Source: Paenibacillus phoenicis
Lineage (GTDB): Bacteria; Bacillota; Bacilli; Paenibacillales; Paenibacillaceae
Assembly (NCBI RefSeq): GCF_034718895.1
Contig: NZ_JAYERP010000001.1
Span: forward strand, 1,674,001-1,738,000
Direction of reading: 5' to 3'
DNA: 64,000 bases
Each line of letters opens with the position of its first letter. The stretch's first letter is position 1. The notes beneath the pieces are model-generated. The model was not told the DNA's origin, searched no databases, and saw nothing but the letters and a program-made list of their open reading frames with translations. Positions 1 through 8,349 of the stretch are shown here, in pieces. Both the position numbers and the translations under genes were made by a program.

Positions 1-60
1 TTTTCCGTAACCCCATCAAGGGGGCAGAAAATGACTCTTGTGGTGGTGTTTTGAAACGGA

Positions 61-456
61 TTACAAACCTGGAACCGGGGTTTTCGCCTCTTTGAGGATG
101 GCCTCAACTTCACGGCGCACATCGGGATCGCCTTTAATGAGGTCGGTCAGCTGCTTCAGACTGTATTCCTTCGAATGATTCGAACCGGCCGCTGATACCG
201 TGCCGGAACTGGGATACACCTGGGCGTTGTCTGCCCCTTTAGCCTTTGTGACAGATGCAGACGCCGTATCTTCCGTTTTCAGCGCTGCCGAAATATCTTC
301 GGTGGGGCTGTCGGTACGCTTTGAGGAGATCCCCGCAAACTTCAGGACCGAGCCTGCACCGCTCATCACGGACATCAGGCTTTGCTTCCGTCGCGAAGCC
401 CACATCGCGGCGAAAACGCCAACCAGTAAACCGCCTAAAAATGAGGAAGATTTCAC
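61..456 (-). CDS. YtxH-like small membrane-anchored protein
   Basis: This encodes a 131-residue protein of unknown function. I chose the GTG start at 456 because AAGGAGG lies just upstream of it; upstream in-frame codons have no such site. The N-terminus (FLGGLLVGVFAAMWASRRKQ, about residues 5-24) is a glycine-rich membrane segment followed by basic residues, the layout of YtxH-type proteins. The middle is low-complexity, rich in Ser, Thr and Ala. The last 30 residues form a charged helix that looks like a short folded tail (LKQLTDLIKGDPDVRREVEAI). It is divergent from the deacetylase gene at 544. The YtxH resemblance rests on overall layout only, so no role is assigned. Confidence 0.6.
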   Translation of the reverse strand: MKSSSFLGGLLVGVFAAMWASRRKQSLMSVMSGAGSVLKFAGISSKRTDSPTEDISAALKTEDTASASVTKAKGADNAQVYPSSGTVSAAGSNHSKEYSLKQLTDLIKGDPDVRREVEAILKEAKTPVPGL

Positions 457-543
457 GTAAAAAACCTCCTTGGTTATGTTAAAATCATCTGTAGTGTTCG
501 CGGATTCCCTTAAACTCATGCGGCATAAATACAGGAAAGCGAG

Positions 544-1452
544 TTGACTTCTTTGCTCCACAAGAAGCTCCTGCCCATCGCCGCCGCTTGTCTTATTCTT
601 AGCTCATGCGGCCAAACCGATGCAACCATAACACCAGCCACATCTAACCAAAACACCGCTCCTTCTTCTGAAGCGACCGCGCCAGATGGCGCCAATGATG
701 GCGCCAATGAATCCGGACAGGTTGGCGAACAGCCTGAGGACTCGTCATCATCAGCCGATGAACAGACCTCTTCTGAAGCGGCCGCACCTCCCCTGATGTA
801 CCACATTAATAAGGCGTATAACGTAGTGCCCAATGATGAGACCGTGGACAAGAAGGTGGTTCTCCTGACGTTTGACGACGGGCCAAAGGAGAAGGAAATG
901 ATTGACGGACTGATCGATACGCTGGATAAACACCAGGCTAAGGCGATCTTTTTTGTTAACGGGTACCGGGTTAAAGCGCATCCCGAGCTGCTGCAGCTAA
1001 TCCATGACCGCGGGCAGATCATCGGAAACCACAGCTGGGATCACATCGACTTAAAGAAAGAGTCCGCGGCGAATATGCGCAAGCAAATTGAAGATGTGCA
1101 AAATATCGTAAAGGAAACCGTCGGCGAAGCGCCACGTTTCTTCCGTCCTCCCTTCGGTTCAGGGAACAAAACAACGCATCAAATCGCAGACGACAATGAT
1201 CTCATTTACATGACTTGGTCCAACGGTTCCCTCGACTGGGACAGCAAAAACAGAAACAAGCCTGAGGCGGTCATCGCGAATGTGCTGGAACAGCTTCACG
1301 CTGGAAGCAACATCTTGATGCATGAGCTGCCTTGGACCGTAGAGGCGCTGGATGAATTGCTCACCCAACTGGAACAGAAAGGATATAGCTTTGTTGACCC
1401 CCGGAGTATCGGACCAGCTCCTGATCATGCAGATTCCGAAGCAGCAAAATAA
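544..1452 (+). CDS. Polysaccharide deacetylase family lipoprotein
   Basis: This is a NodB-fold carbohydrate esterase, predicted to remove N-acetyl groups from peptidoglycan or a related surface glycan outside the cell. It starts with TTG; AGGAAAG lies upstream. Residues 1-22 form a lipoprotein signal ending in LSSC, so it should be anchored to the outer face of the membrane. A Ser/Thr/Ala/Glu-rich linker (about 23-90) leads to the catalytic domain. TFDDGP (109-114) supplies the catalytic base and metal-binding Asp, NHSWDH (162-167) the two metal-binding His, and RPPFGSGN (201-208) the groove motif. The substrate cannot be told from sequence. A hairpin terminator follows directly and is shared with the converging gene. 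Confidence 0.88.
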   Translation: MTSLLHKKLLPIAAACLILSSCGQTDATITPATSNQNTAPSSEATAPDGANDGANESGQVGEQPEDSSSSADEQTSSEAAAPPLMYHINKAYNVVPNDETVDKKVVLLTFDDGPKEKEMIDGLIDTLDKHQAKAIFFVNGYRVKAHPELLQLIHDRGQIIGNHSWDHIDLKKESAANMRKQIEDVQNIVKETVGEAPRFFRPPFGSGNKTTHQIADDNDLIYMTWSNGSLDWDSKNRNKPEAVIANVLEQLHAGSNILMHELPWTVEALDELLTQLEQKGYSFVDPRSIGPAPDHADSEAAK

Positions 1453-1464
1453 CAATGAATTCAA

Positions 1465-1500
1465 AAAACCGTCAGGAGATAACCTGACGGTTTTAATGTT
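1465..1500. terminator. Bidirectional rho-independent terminator
   Basis: The perfect stem AACCGTCAGG / CCTGACGGTT has an A-run on the left and a T-run on the right. It lies between two converging genes and can end both transcripts. Confidence 0.85.
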
Positions 1501-1507
1501 GAGTTTT

Positions 1508-2197
1508 TTATAAACCATGGCTTTTTCCCCACGGCGAATCGCTTAAGCCCCACCATAACAGATAAATCAAAATAATAACAAAAGCATAAAGAAGCGAATT
1601 ATAAAACCACCGGGTCATTTTAACACGTTGTGACGGAAACAGCTCCTTGCGTGTTGGCAGCTTGTCCAAATCGGGCTCTACCTCCAACAGGGTAGATAAA
1701 GGTCCCTGCGCATTACCAAAATGCTCGATACCATGCAGCGGATGGGAACCCTGCGTTGAGTTGAAGGATGACCGCTGAACCGGCTCTTTGAGTTTAGCTA
1801 ATGCAGCAACAGCTGCAGATTCAAATTTACCGTCATCCGCCGCCTTCGTCTTGGGAGATCCGGGCTCCGTTGCAGCTTGCAGCGCATCCCTATCCTTCCA
1901 AACTGCAACCTCAGATTTACGCGGAATAAGCAGCCGGACCATCGTCTCATCGCCAATGACAGGCTTCTTCTGCACAGGAGTGGTTTCCTCATCAGCGATC
2001 AGGGAAAAAGGCTCCTTTTTCAGGCTGCTACGGGGTCGAACAGCGGCATACGTCGACTCGGCATTCACCGCCGCAGGCTCCGGCGTGAGTTCAGCCGTCG
2101 CCATGCCGGAGGCCAGATTCCGCGATTGTATGGAAGCATTGCGTTTCATTCGATTTTGCTGACCGTAACGGTCCATTCGGCTCAAATGCTCGTTCAT
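1508..2197 (-). CDS. Unknown protein with a C-terminal membrane segment
   Basis: This 229-residue protein belongs to no family I recognise. The first 190 residues are hydrophilic and look largely disordered. A single hydrophobic stretch near the C-terminus (LLYAFVIILIYLLWWG, about residues 200-215) suggests a tail-anchored protein facing the cytoplasm. Its ATG overlaps the stop of the CPBP protease gene by four bases. Because translation runs on the minus strand, the CPBP gene is upstream and the two should be translationally coupled. That pairing might mean the protease and this protein act together, but this is inference from position only. Confidence 0.6.
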   Translation of the reverse strand: MNEHLSRMDRYGQQNRMKRNASIQSRNLASGMATAELTPEPAAVNAESTYAAVRPRSSLKKEPFSLIADEETTPVQKKPVIGDETMVRLLIPRKSEVAVWKDRDALQAATEPGSPKTKAADDGKFESAAVAALAKLKEPVQRSSFNSTQGSHPLHGIEHFGNAQGPLSTLLEVEPDLDKLPTRKELFPSQRVKMTRWFYNSLLYAFVIILIYLLWWGLSDSPWGKSHGL

Positions 2198-2799
2198 GAC
2201 TCCCTCCGAAATTTAATCACCATGCCTGATACAAGATCAATCAAGAAGTGACATAAGATCGGCGCCCAAAGCGTCCCCGTTTGTACATAAATAAATCCGA
2301 GGCCGTAGCTGCTCGCAAACACCCATGCCGTCGGAATCCAATGCCGAAGATATCGGACATGGATCGCTGCAAACAGGATGCTCGTCCAATACGGACCCAG
2401 CCCATACTGGATCGCCCCGCGGAACAACAGCTCCTCGCATACGGCAACAACCGCCGCGATCACGACGATATGCCAAATCGGTCGATGACGGAAGAGCAGG
2501 GAATTAATGCCCCCATCATCCATACTTTCCTCCGAGATGAACCGGGACAAGAGCATATCCGCCCCGAACATCACAGCCGCAAATCCTGCTCCCCAGTACA
2601 CAAATTCGACACTATTCGGGAAATTGAACAGATGAAACGGATTTCTTTTCTGAAATAACAAGATCACAAGACCGATAAGTAATGTAAGCCCTTGCGTGAG
2701 ATATAAATTAATGAGCAACAATCGATCGTTTAACTGACCGGGGTCGACTTTTTGTATTTTTACATCGCGCAATTTGAACTTTTTCATAGTTTTTGTCAA
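2194..2799 (-). CDS. CPBP family intramembrane glutamic endopeptidase
   Basis: This is a membrane-embedded protease of the CAAX/CPBP (Abi) family with about 201 residues. I chose the TTG at 2799 because AAAGGA lies six bases upstream; the ATG at 2787 is an alternative. The three conserved motifs are present: CEELLFRG (EExxxR), FAAIHV (FxxxH), and a third polar helix ILCHFLID. At least six hydrophobic helices are visible. Family members process prenylated or bacteriocin-like peptides or act in immunity and signalling; the substrate here is unknown. It is followed by the tail-anchored unknown gene at 1508-2197 and is divergent from the unknown gene at 2857. Confidence 0.82.
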   Translation of the reverse strand: MTKTMKKFKLRDVKIQKVDPGQLNDRLLLINLYLTQGLTLLIGLVILLFQKRNPFHLFNFPNSVEFVYWGAGFAAVMFGADMLLSRFISEESMDDGGINSLLFRHRPIWHIVVIAAVVAVCEELLFRGAIQYGLGPYWTSILFAAIHVRYLRHWIPTAWVFASSYGLGFIYVQTGTLWAPILCHFLIDLVSGMVIKFRRES

Positions 2800-2856
2800 A
2801 CCCTGTCCTTTATAATATTTTAACGCATTCAAATCAATATAGTAAGGAGCATAAGT

Positions 2857-3774
2857 ATGATTCGAAAAAATAACACCAAATTTGAAATGCTGTTCTCGCT
2901 TGGATTTCTCGCCTTGTTGATTACCGCGTTTGGGACGTTCTTTCTTGGGCTCAATCTCGGGATCGACAAGACGGAAGCCAAATATGCGAATCTCAAAGCA
3001 ATAACGTTTCGAGAGGAAAACGAGACCTCCTATCAGCAACAGGATTTGGTCACGTTCTACTATGTGGTATTCCAGCCATATCAGCAATTTAAAGAGGACT
3101 ACCTCACGCTGATCGAAGACATCACCCACAGCTCCAAGCCGGTATCGTCGGACAAGCTGAAGGACATCCGCGATAAGGCTAAAGCCAGCTATGAACAAAT
3201 TGCCGTACAATCCATCGCCGACTCCTCCCCCTTGCTCAAGGAGGCCCAAACCGACTATTTAAAGAGTCTGAAGCTGTTTGAGGAAAGCATGGACCAGATC
3301 AAATCTAAGGCAGGGAACAAGAAAGGCATGGAGCTGGCCAAAATCATCAATCAAGACGAGTTCACCGTGAACGCCAAAAAGTATGGGCTGCAGGCGCAAA
3401 AGAAATATTATGCCTCGATGCTGAAATGGACCGCCAAAACCAAAAGCGGCGTTTCTGCTGACTATACATACAAAGAGAACATCGGAACTAAGGAATGGTC
3501 CGGTTATTCGCTTGCTGTAAAAAATAAAGCCGTCACCGATATGATGGTGAACGAGCAGCTTTATGTATCCTATTTGCCGCAGGACTTCACGGCCAAAATC
3601 GATCAGTTGATCAGCAGCGGAAAAGCCGATGCGCTTAAATTGAACTCCATCGGCTCTATTGTTAAGGTTTTAATTGAAACGGATGCCGTGAAGAGCAAAG
3701 AATTTGTAAAATGGAAATCAACGTATTACGCCTCCGAATCGTTGCCGGAGCTGCCGTTCTTTGCGGAGAATTAA
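2857..3774 (+). CDS. Unknown secreted or membrane-anchored protein
   Basis: This 305-residue protein has a clear ribosome binding site (AAGGAG) before the ATG. Residues 10-33 form one hydrophobic segment (LFSLGFLALLITAFGTFFLGL), which is either an uncleaved anchor or a signal peptide. The remaining 270 residues are helical, rich in Lys, Tyr, Gln and Asp, with no cysteine, and should lie outside the membrane. I recognise no domain or catalytic motif. It is a single-gene unit between the divergent CPBP gene and the serA leader, and no terminator is obvious behind it. Confidence 0.6.
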   Translation: MIRKNNTKFEMLFSLGFLALLITAFGTFFLGLNLGIDKTEAKYANLKAITFREENETSYQQQDLVTFYYVVFQPYQQFKEDYLTLIEDITHSSKPVSSDKLKDIRDKAKASYEQIAVQSIADSSPLLKEAQTDYLKSLKLFEESMDQIKSKAGNKKGMELAKIINQDEFTVNAKKYGLQAQKKYYASMLKWTAKTKSGVSADYTYKENIGTKEWSGYSLAVKNKAVTDMMVNEQLYVSYLPQDFTAKIDQLISSGKADALKLNSIGSIVKVLIETDAVKSKEFVKWKSTYYASESLPELPFFAEN

Positions 3775-3907
3775 GCCATTTCGCTGTCCGCCGGAATCAG
3801 ACGCTTTTCGACATTAGTAAAATCATAACCAAAATTTCGGACGGATTCAAGTTTGGGCAAAATCCGAACGACAAACACCTAACTTTGTAAAAATGTTCAG
3901 GTTGGTG

Positions 3908-3937
3908 TTGACACTTTGCCAAGGCCCGTGTTACATT
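3908..3937 (+). promoter_or_regulatory. Candidate sigma-A promoter for the serA T-box leader
   Basis: A perfect -35 TTGACA (3908-3913) is separated by 18 bases from TACATT (3932-3937). It sits just before the T-box leader begins. The -10 is imperfect. Confidence 0.55.
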
Positions 3938-3944
3938 ATGAAAA

Positions 3945-4216
3945 ATTACATCTCATGAAACACTTTGAAGGAAAGAAGCCTTCGGAAAGCTTCCAGAGAG
4001 TCGGTGGTGCTGCAAACCGGCAGCGGAACGAATGGCTTTAGCGCTCCTGAGTCGCTGCGTTGAAATGAAAGTAGGCGCAGCCGGTGAACCCGTTATCGTT
4101 CTTGTCAGCAATGACAACTGAGGCTGCTTTCTGCGAAGGGGCAGCGAATTAGGGTGGTACCACGAATAACTCTCGTCCCTTACTACGGAAGTAGTGTGCG
4201 GATTGAGAGTTTTTGA
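3945..4216 (+). promoter_or_regulatory. T-box leader (serine) upstream of serA
   Basis: This is a tRNA-sensing T-box riboswitch. The conserved T-box AGGGTGGTACCACG is at 4151-4164. Upstream are the stem I landmarks AGAGAGTCGGTGG with GCAAACCGGC, and the GAAAGTAGGCG region at the base of stem I. The likely specifier codon is AGC (Ser, 4040-4042), in the loop preceding CTCCTGAGT. That fits control of serine synthesis by uncharged tRNA-Ser. The competing terminator is a stem of ACTCTC with GAGAGT followed by T residues (about 4169-4215). The codon assignment comes from position by eye; TCC at 4044-4046 would also read as serine. Confidence 0.85.
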
Positions 4217-4343
4217 TTTATTTAAATCCGTTTAAGCGACGCCAACTGCCTTCCAGGCGTCCTTGGGCACCTTGGTTCTTTGGTGCGGTGATCGGACACA
4301 GCGTCAATGAAGAAACTCAACCACATCAGCTTATGCTTCCGAA

Positions 4344-4362
4344 GATAGCAATACTTGCTATC
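4344..4362 (+). promoter_or_regulatory. Hairpin in the serA leader, downstream of the T-box
   Basis: GATAGCAATACTTGCTATC forms a perfect 8-bp stem with a 3-base loop, about 50 bases before the serA start and beyond the T-box terminator. An AAGGAGG follows at 4367-4373, before the true AGGAGG that precedes the ATG. Its role is unknown. Confidence 0.45.
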
Positions 4363-4410
4363 TTTCAAGGAGGCCTTGCTATATAAAACTTTTAGGAGGG
4401 TCAAATCATC

Positions 4411-6000
4411 ATGTTTAAAGTTTTAGTATCGGATCCGATCAGCGACTTAGGAATTCAGCAGCTGATGGATGCAGCCGACGTTGAGGTCGACAAGAAGCCA
4501 GGTCTCAGCGAAGATGAATTGGTGCAGATTATTCCGCAATATGACGGTCTCCTGGTCCGCAGCCAAACGAAAGTCACCGAAAAAATCATGGAAGCCGGAA
4601 CCCGCTTGAAAGTCATCGGCCGCGCTGGCGTTGGGGTCGACAACATCGATCTGGAAGCGGCGACGAAACGCGGAATTATCGTCATTAATGCTCCAGACGG
4701 CAATACGATTACGACTTGTGAACATGCCTTTGCGATGATGATGGCGCTGGCCCGTCATATTCCGCAAGCCTATGCGAAGACGATCAAAGGCGAATGGGAC
4801 CGTAAATTCCTTGGCGTCGAGCTGCGCAACAAAACGTTGGGCGTGCTGGGCATGGGCCGGATCGGCAGCGAGGTTGCGAAGCGTGCCAAAGCGTTTGGCA
4901 TGGATATTCTCGGCTATGACCCTTTCCTTACTGAAGATCGGGCGGAGAAGCTGGGTGTGAAGCTGGCCACCGTGGACGAAATCATCCGGAATGCGGACTT
5001 TATTACCGTTCATACGCCGCTCACACCGGAGACGAAGCATATGATCGCCCGTCCTCAATTTGAAGTGATGAAGAAAGGCATGCGCATCATCAACTGCGCC
5101 CGCGGCGGCATCATTGACGAATTGGCGCTGGTTGAAGCGATCGATCAGGGGATCGTAGCCGGGGCTGCCTTCGACGTATTCGAGAAAGAACCGCCGGAAG
5201 CCGACCACCCGTTCCTTCATCATCCGAAGATCATCGTGACCCCGCACCTTGGCGCTTCTACCGTGGAAGCACAAGAGAATGTGGCTATTGACGTATCCGA
5301 GCAGGTGCTCCATATCCTGCGCAACGAACCGTTTAAGAATGCAGTTAATATGCCGCCGGTTGCAGCCAGCGTCATGAACAAGCTGCAGCCTTACTTCGGG
5401 CTCGGCGAGAAAATTGGTATTTTCCTGTCTCAATTGAACAATCAGGCTGTCAAAGAAATTCATGTCGATTATGCCGGTGATCTGGCGGAAGTGGATACGC
5501 AGCCGCTGACCCGTTACATTATCAAAGGTGTGTTGTCCCGTCATTTCGGTGGCGACGTGAATATCGTTAACTCGATGCACCTGGCGAAGGTCCGCGACAT
5601 TAACGTAGTGGTATCGCAGGCTTCGGCTACCAAAGGCTTCACCAACCTGATCTCCGTGACGCTCAAGGCTCAGGACGGAGCGGAGCGCCGGGTCGCTGGT
5701 ACGCTGCTGAACGGATACGGTGCACGCATTGTCCAAATCGACAAGTTCCCGGTTGATGTCGCGCCGGAAGGCCATCTCATCTTCATCTCGCATAACGACA
5801 AACCGGGGATCATCGGGCATGTCGGTACCTTGCTCGGGAAGAACGTTGTGAACATCGCCTCCATGCAGGTCGGACGTAAGCTGGTCGGCGGCGAAGCGAT
5901 CATGGTTCTAACTGTGGATAAAGCAGTAACGAAGGAAGTCCTGGACGAGTTGACGAAGCTTCCGGAAATCAATAAAGCACAGCATATCATTTTCGCGTAA
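4411..6000 (+). CDS. serA: D-3-phosphoglycerate dehydrogenase
   Basis: SerA oxidises 3-phosphoglycerate to 3-phosphohydroxypyruvate with NAD, the first committed step of serine synthesis in the cytoplasm. The protein has 529 residues, the size of the long form with an intervening domain and a C-terminal ACT domain. The N-terminal substrate domain is followed by the Rossmann motif [12 protein letters not shown] (about 143-154). Catalytic residues appear as Arg in NCARGGIID (about 230), Glu in FEKEPPE and His in TPHLGAST (about 280). The ACT domain ([19 protein letters not shown] onward, about 452-529) normally binds serine for feedback inhibition. AGGAGG precedes the ATG. It is a single-gene unit controlled by a serine T-box and closed by a strong terminator. 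Confidence 0.96.
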   Translation: MFKVLVSDPISDLGIQQLMDAADVEVDKKPGLSEDELVQIIPQYDGLLVRSQTKVTEKIMEAGTRLKVIGRAGVGVDNIDLEAATKRGIIVINAPDGNTITTCEHAFAMMMALARHIPQAYAKTIKGEWDRKFLGVELRNKTLGVLGMGRIGSEVAKRAKAFGMDILGYDPFLTEDRAEKLGVKLATVDEIIRNADFITVHTPLTPETKHMIARPQFEVMKKGMRIINCARGGIIDELALVEAIDQGIVAGAAFDVFEKEPPEADHPFLHHPKIIVTPHLGASTVEAQENVAIDVSEQVLHILRNEPFKNAVNMPPVAASVMNKLQPYFGLGEKIGIFLSQLNNQAVKEIHVDYAGDLAEVDTQPLTRYIIKGVLSRHFGGDVNIVNSMHLAKVRDINVVVSQASATKGFTNLISVTLKAQDGAERRVAGTLLNGYGARIVQIDKFPVDVAPEGHLIFISHNDKPGIIGHVGTLLGKNVVNIASMQVGRKLVGGEAIMVLTVDKAVTKEVLDELTKLPEINKAQHIIFA

Positions 6001-6087
6001 CGGCGCGAATCAAGATAACACGAATATTCATGAGGCCGTAGATCAATCATTGTTCCACGATGAACAAGATTTATCTGCGGCATTCAA

Positions 6088-6124
6088 CAAAAAAACATCC
6101 CTCTTCGCGAAGGATGTTTTTTGT
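6088..6124. terminator. Bidirectional terminator between serA and resE
   Basis: The stem AAAAACATCC / GGATGTTTTTT around a CTCTTCGCGAA loop serves both converging genes. Confidence 0.85.
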
Positions 6125-6126
6125 TA

Positions 6127-7566
6127 TCACGTAGTTTGTCCCGATTCGACAGGAAGCAAGAAATGAAATACGGTGCCCTTGCCGATTTCACTATCGGCCC
6201 AAATGGAACCGTGATGGGCTGCGATGATATTTTTGACGATCGAAAGCCCCAATCCCGTCCCGCCGTTCTCACCGCGAACCCGTGCTTTATCGGCTTTATA
6301 GAAGCGATCAAAGATATATCGCAAATCTTCGCTCGGAATGCCTACACCGGTATCCGATACGGCTACGTGAAGCTGCTTGCCCATTTCGCCGGTCTCCATA
6401 TGAGCCTTGACCGTAACCTTTCCTCCTTCCGGCGTATGCCGGAAAGCATTGTCCAGCAGATTGGTCAGCACCTGCTCCAAACGGTCTTCATCGGCTTGCA
6501 GCTGCAGCTCTCCGTCTTCCAGCTCCAACACAAGCTCAACCCCGTTATCCTTGGCCCGGACCTGAAATTTACGGTCCACCCGCTCCGCCAATTCACGAAA
6601 GTCGATCTTGCGCATGACCATATCCGTATGACCTGCCTCCATCCGGGCCAGGTCCAACAAATCGCGAACCAGCCGTCCCATCCGCAGGGATTCGTCATAA
6701 ATGACTTGGGCGAGCTCAGCGCTCTCTTCCGGCGAAGAAGCCATACCGTCGAGCAGCGCTTCACTGTACCCCTGCATCATCGAGAGCGGAGTCCGAATTT
6801 CGTGAGACACATTGGCCACGAAGTCGCGGCGCATCTTCTCCAAGTTGACTTCTTCGGTTACATCCCGAAGCACGGCAACGGCTCCGCGAACCTCGCCGTC
6901 CGAGGACAGCGGCGCCATATGTACGGACCATACGCCTTTCATAACGTGTACATTCATCTTCTGGTCGCTCTCTTGAACCAGCAAACGGCGGAACATCGGA
7001 AGCAGCGGTTGCGGAACCATCTGCCCTTCCCCGGCAGAGGCAGGTAAATCCTCCTCCCCATCCTCCGTCAGATCGCCCCAGAGCTGCAAAATCCGATCGC
7101 CCGGCGGGTTGGTCAAAATGACGGCGCCCTCGCGGTCCAACGTGATCACCGCATCATTCATGCTCCTTAGCACGCTGGAAAGATGTTCTTTCTCATGCTT
7201 TAAGCTGCGAATTGTATTTTCAAGCTCTTCCGCCATATGGTTAAACGTATTTGCCAGTTCACCAATTTCGTCGCTCGTACGCAGGGACAAGCGCGTATCG
7301 TACTTGCCCTTGCGCACCGAATCCGCAGCCCGGATCAACTGCTGCATCGGTTGCGTAATCTTCGTGAACAGAAACAAGGCAAAAAACGTTGTGAGCGAAA
7401 ATCCGATCATCGAGACGATCACAAATAATCGTTTAACCGCTCCAGAGTTCGTAAAGTTCGTATCAATATAGGGCAGCAGGAACAGGCCCATCAACATCAG
7501 GACGCAGGCTACCAAGCAAATGATCGTAATCCACAGCTTACCAACGAGCGTTCTCCAGAAGTTCAC
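6127..7566 (-). CDS. resE: Sensor histidine kinase ResE
   Basis: ResE phosphorylates ResD in response to respiratory and redox state. Domain order: membrane helix 1 (about 12-32), an external loop of only about 14 residues (YIDTNFTNSGAVKR), helix 2 (about 47-68), HAMP (70-120), a PAS-like domain (about 128-235), HisKA with VSHEIRTPL (phospho-His near 255), and an HATPase with DNAFRHTP, DTGVGIP and GTGLGLSI. At 479 residues it is clearly shorter than the Bacillus subtilis ResE, which has a large extracytoplasmic domain. The input is therefore more likely sensed in the membrane or by the PAS domain. It follows resD with no gap (resD stop next to the resE start) as the last gene of resABCDE. Confidence 0.93.
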   Translation of the reverse strand: MNFWRTLVGKLWITIICLVACVLMLMGLFLLPYIDTNFTNSGAVKRLFVIVSMIGFSLTTFFALFLFTKITQPMQQLIRAADSVRKGKYDTRLSLRTSDEIGELANTFNHMAEELENTIRSLKHEKEHLSSVLRSMNDAVITLDREGAVILTNPPGDRILQLWGDLTEDGEEDLPASAGEGQMVPQPLLPMFRRLLVQESDQKMNVHVMKGVWSVHMAPLSSDGEVRGAVAVLRDVTEEVNLEKMRRDFVANVSHEIRTPLSMMQGYSEALLDGMASSPEESAELAQVIYDESLRMGRLVRDLLDLARMEAGHTDMVMRKIDFRELAERVDRKFQVRAKDNGVELVLELEDGELQLQADEDRLEQVLTNLLDNAFRHTPEGGKVTVKAHMETGEMGKQLHVAVSDTGVGIPSEDLRYIFDRFYKADKARVRGENGGTGLGLSIVKNIIAAHHGSIWADSEIGKGTVFHFLLPVESGQTT

Positions 7567-8283
7567 TTACTTTGGAACCTCCAGCTTGTATCCGACGCCC
7601 CACACGGTCGTGATCATGGCGGCGGACTCCGGCGACACCTTGTTCAGTTTCTCCCGAAGCCGTTTCACATGGGTATCCACCGTACGCAAATCTCCGAAAA
7701 ACTCGTAGTTCCATACGTCCTTCAGCAGCTCTTCCCGGGAAAACACCTTATCCGGCGATACTGCCAAATAATGCAGCAGCTCATATTCCTTCGGAGTCAG
7801 GCTGACTTCCTGCCCGTTTGCAGTCACCCGATGGGCATCATGCTCAATCACGAGATGAGGGAACACGATATTGTTGCTAGTTCCGCTTTCCTTCGTCAAA
7901 TAAGCCGTTGCGGAAGCGCGGCGCATGATCGCTTTAACCCGGTAGATGACTTCACGAGGGCTAAACGGCTTCACGACGTAATCGTCCGCCCCAACTTCAA
8001 AGCCCTGTACGCGGTTGATTTCCTCGCCTTTGGCCGTCAGCATCAGTACCGGCGTTGCTTTTACTTGTCTCAATCGATTGCAGACCTCGACGCCGTCAAT
8101 CCCCGGAAGCATCACGTCGAGCAAGATCAGACCATAATCGTTGGAAGTCGCCAATTTCAGGGCGGTCTCCCCGTCTTCGGCTTCATCGATTTCGTAGCCT
8201 TCTTTTTCCAAGTACATCTTTAGCAGCCGGCGAATCCGCTCCTCGTCATCGACTACCAGAATGCGGTTTGTTTGATCTGACAT
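7567..8283 (-). CDS. resD: Response regulator ResD
   Basis: This is an OmpR/PhoB-type transcription factor of 238 residues. The receiver domain has the acidic pocket VDDEE (about 11-15), the phosphoacceptor Asp56 in LLDVMLPG, the Thr of LMLTAK and the Lys of VVKPF. The C-terminal winged helix carries SLTPKEYELL and RTVDTHVKRLREKL. In Bacillus, ResD activates resABC, cytochrome genes and anaerobic genes such as nasDEF, hmp and fnr; the same targets are assumed here. It is cotranscribed with resE, with stop and start adjacent. The position after resC gives the canonical ABCDE order. Confidence 0.95.
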   Translation of the reverse strand: MSDQTNRILVVDDEERIRRLLKMYLEKEGYEIDEAEDGETALKLATSNDYGLILLDVMLPGIDGVEVCNRLRQVKATPVLMLTAKGEEINRVQGFEVGADDYVVKPFSPREVIYRVKAIMRRASATAYLTKESGTSNNIVFPHLVIEHDAHRVTANGQEVSLTPKEYELLHYLAVSPDKVFSREELLKDVWNYEFFGDLRTVDTHVKRLREKLNKVSPESAAMITTVWGVGYKLEVPK

Positions 8284-8349
8284 TTAACAACAACCCCTTC
8301 ATCATCTTACCCAATCAGTTGAGCAGTCCATATGGTATTATTGCCTGAG

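Noticed and set aside
1..60. Terminator at the left edge
   Set aside because: CCCC...GGGG could pair behind the YtxH-like gene, but the stem is four bases and the T-run is short, so it is not listed.
4447..5820. A 457-codon open frame antisense to serA
   Set aside because: It has no ribosome binding site and its translation resembles no protein. serA on the other strand is certain. It is a codon-bias shadow, as are similar long frames opposite ribBA, bkdAB, bkdB and pdp.
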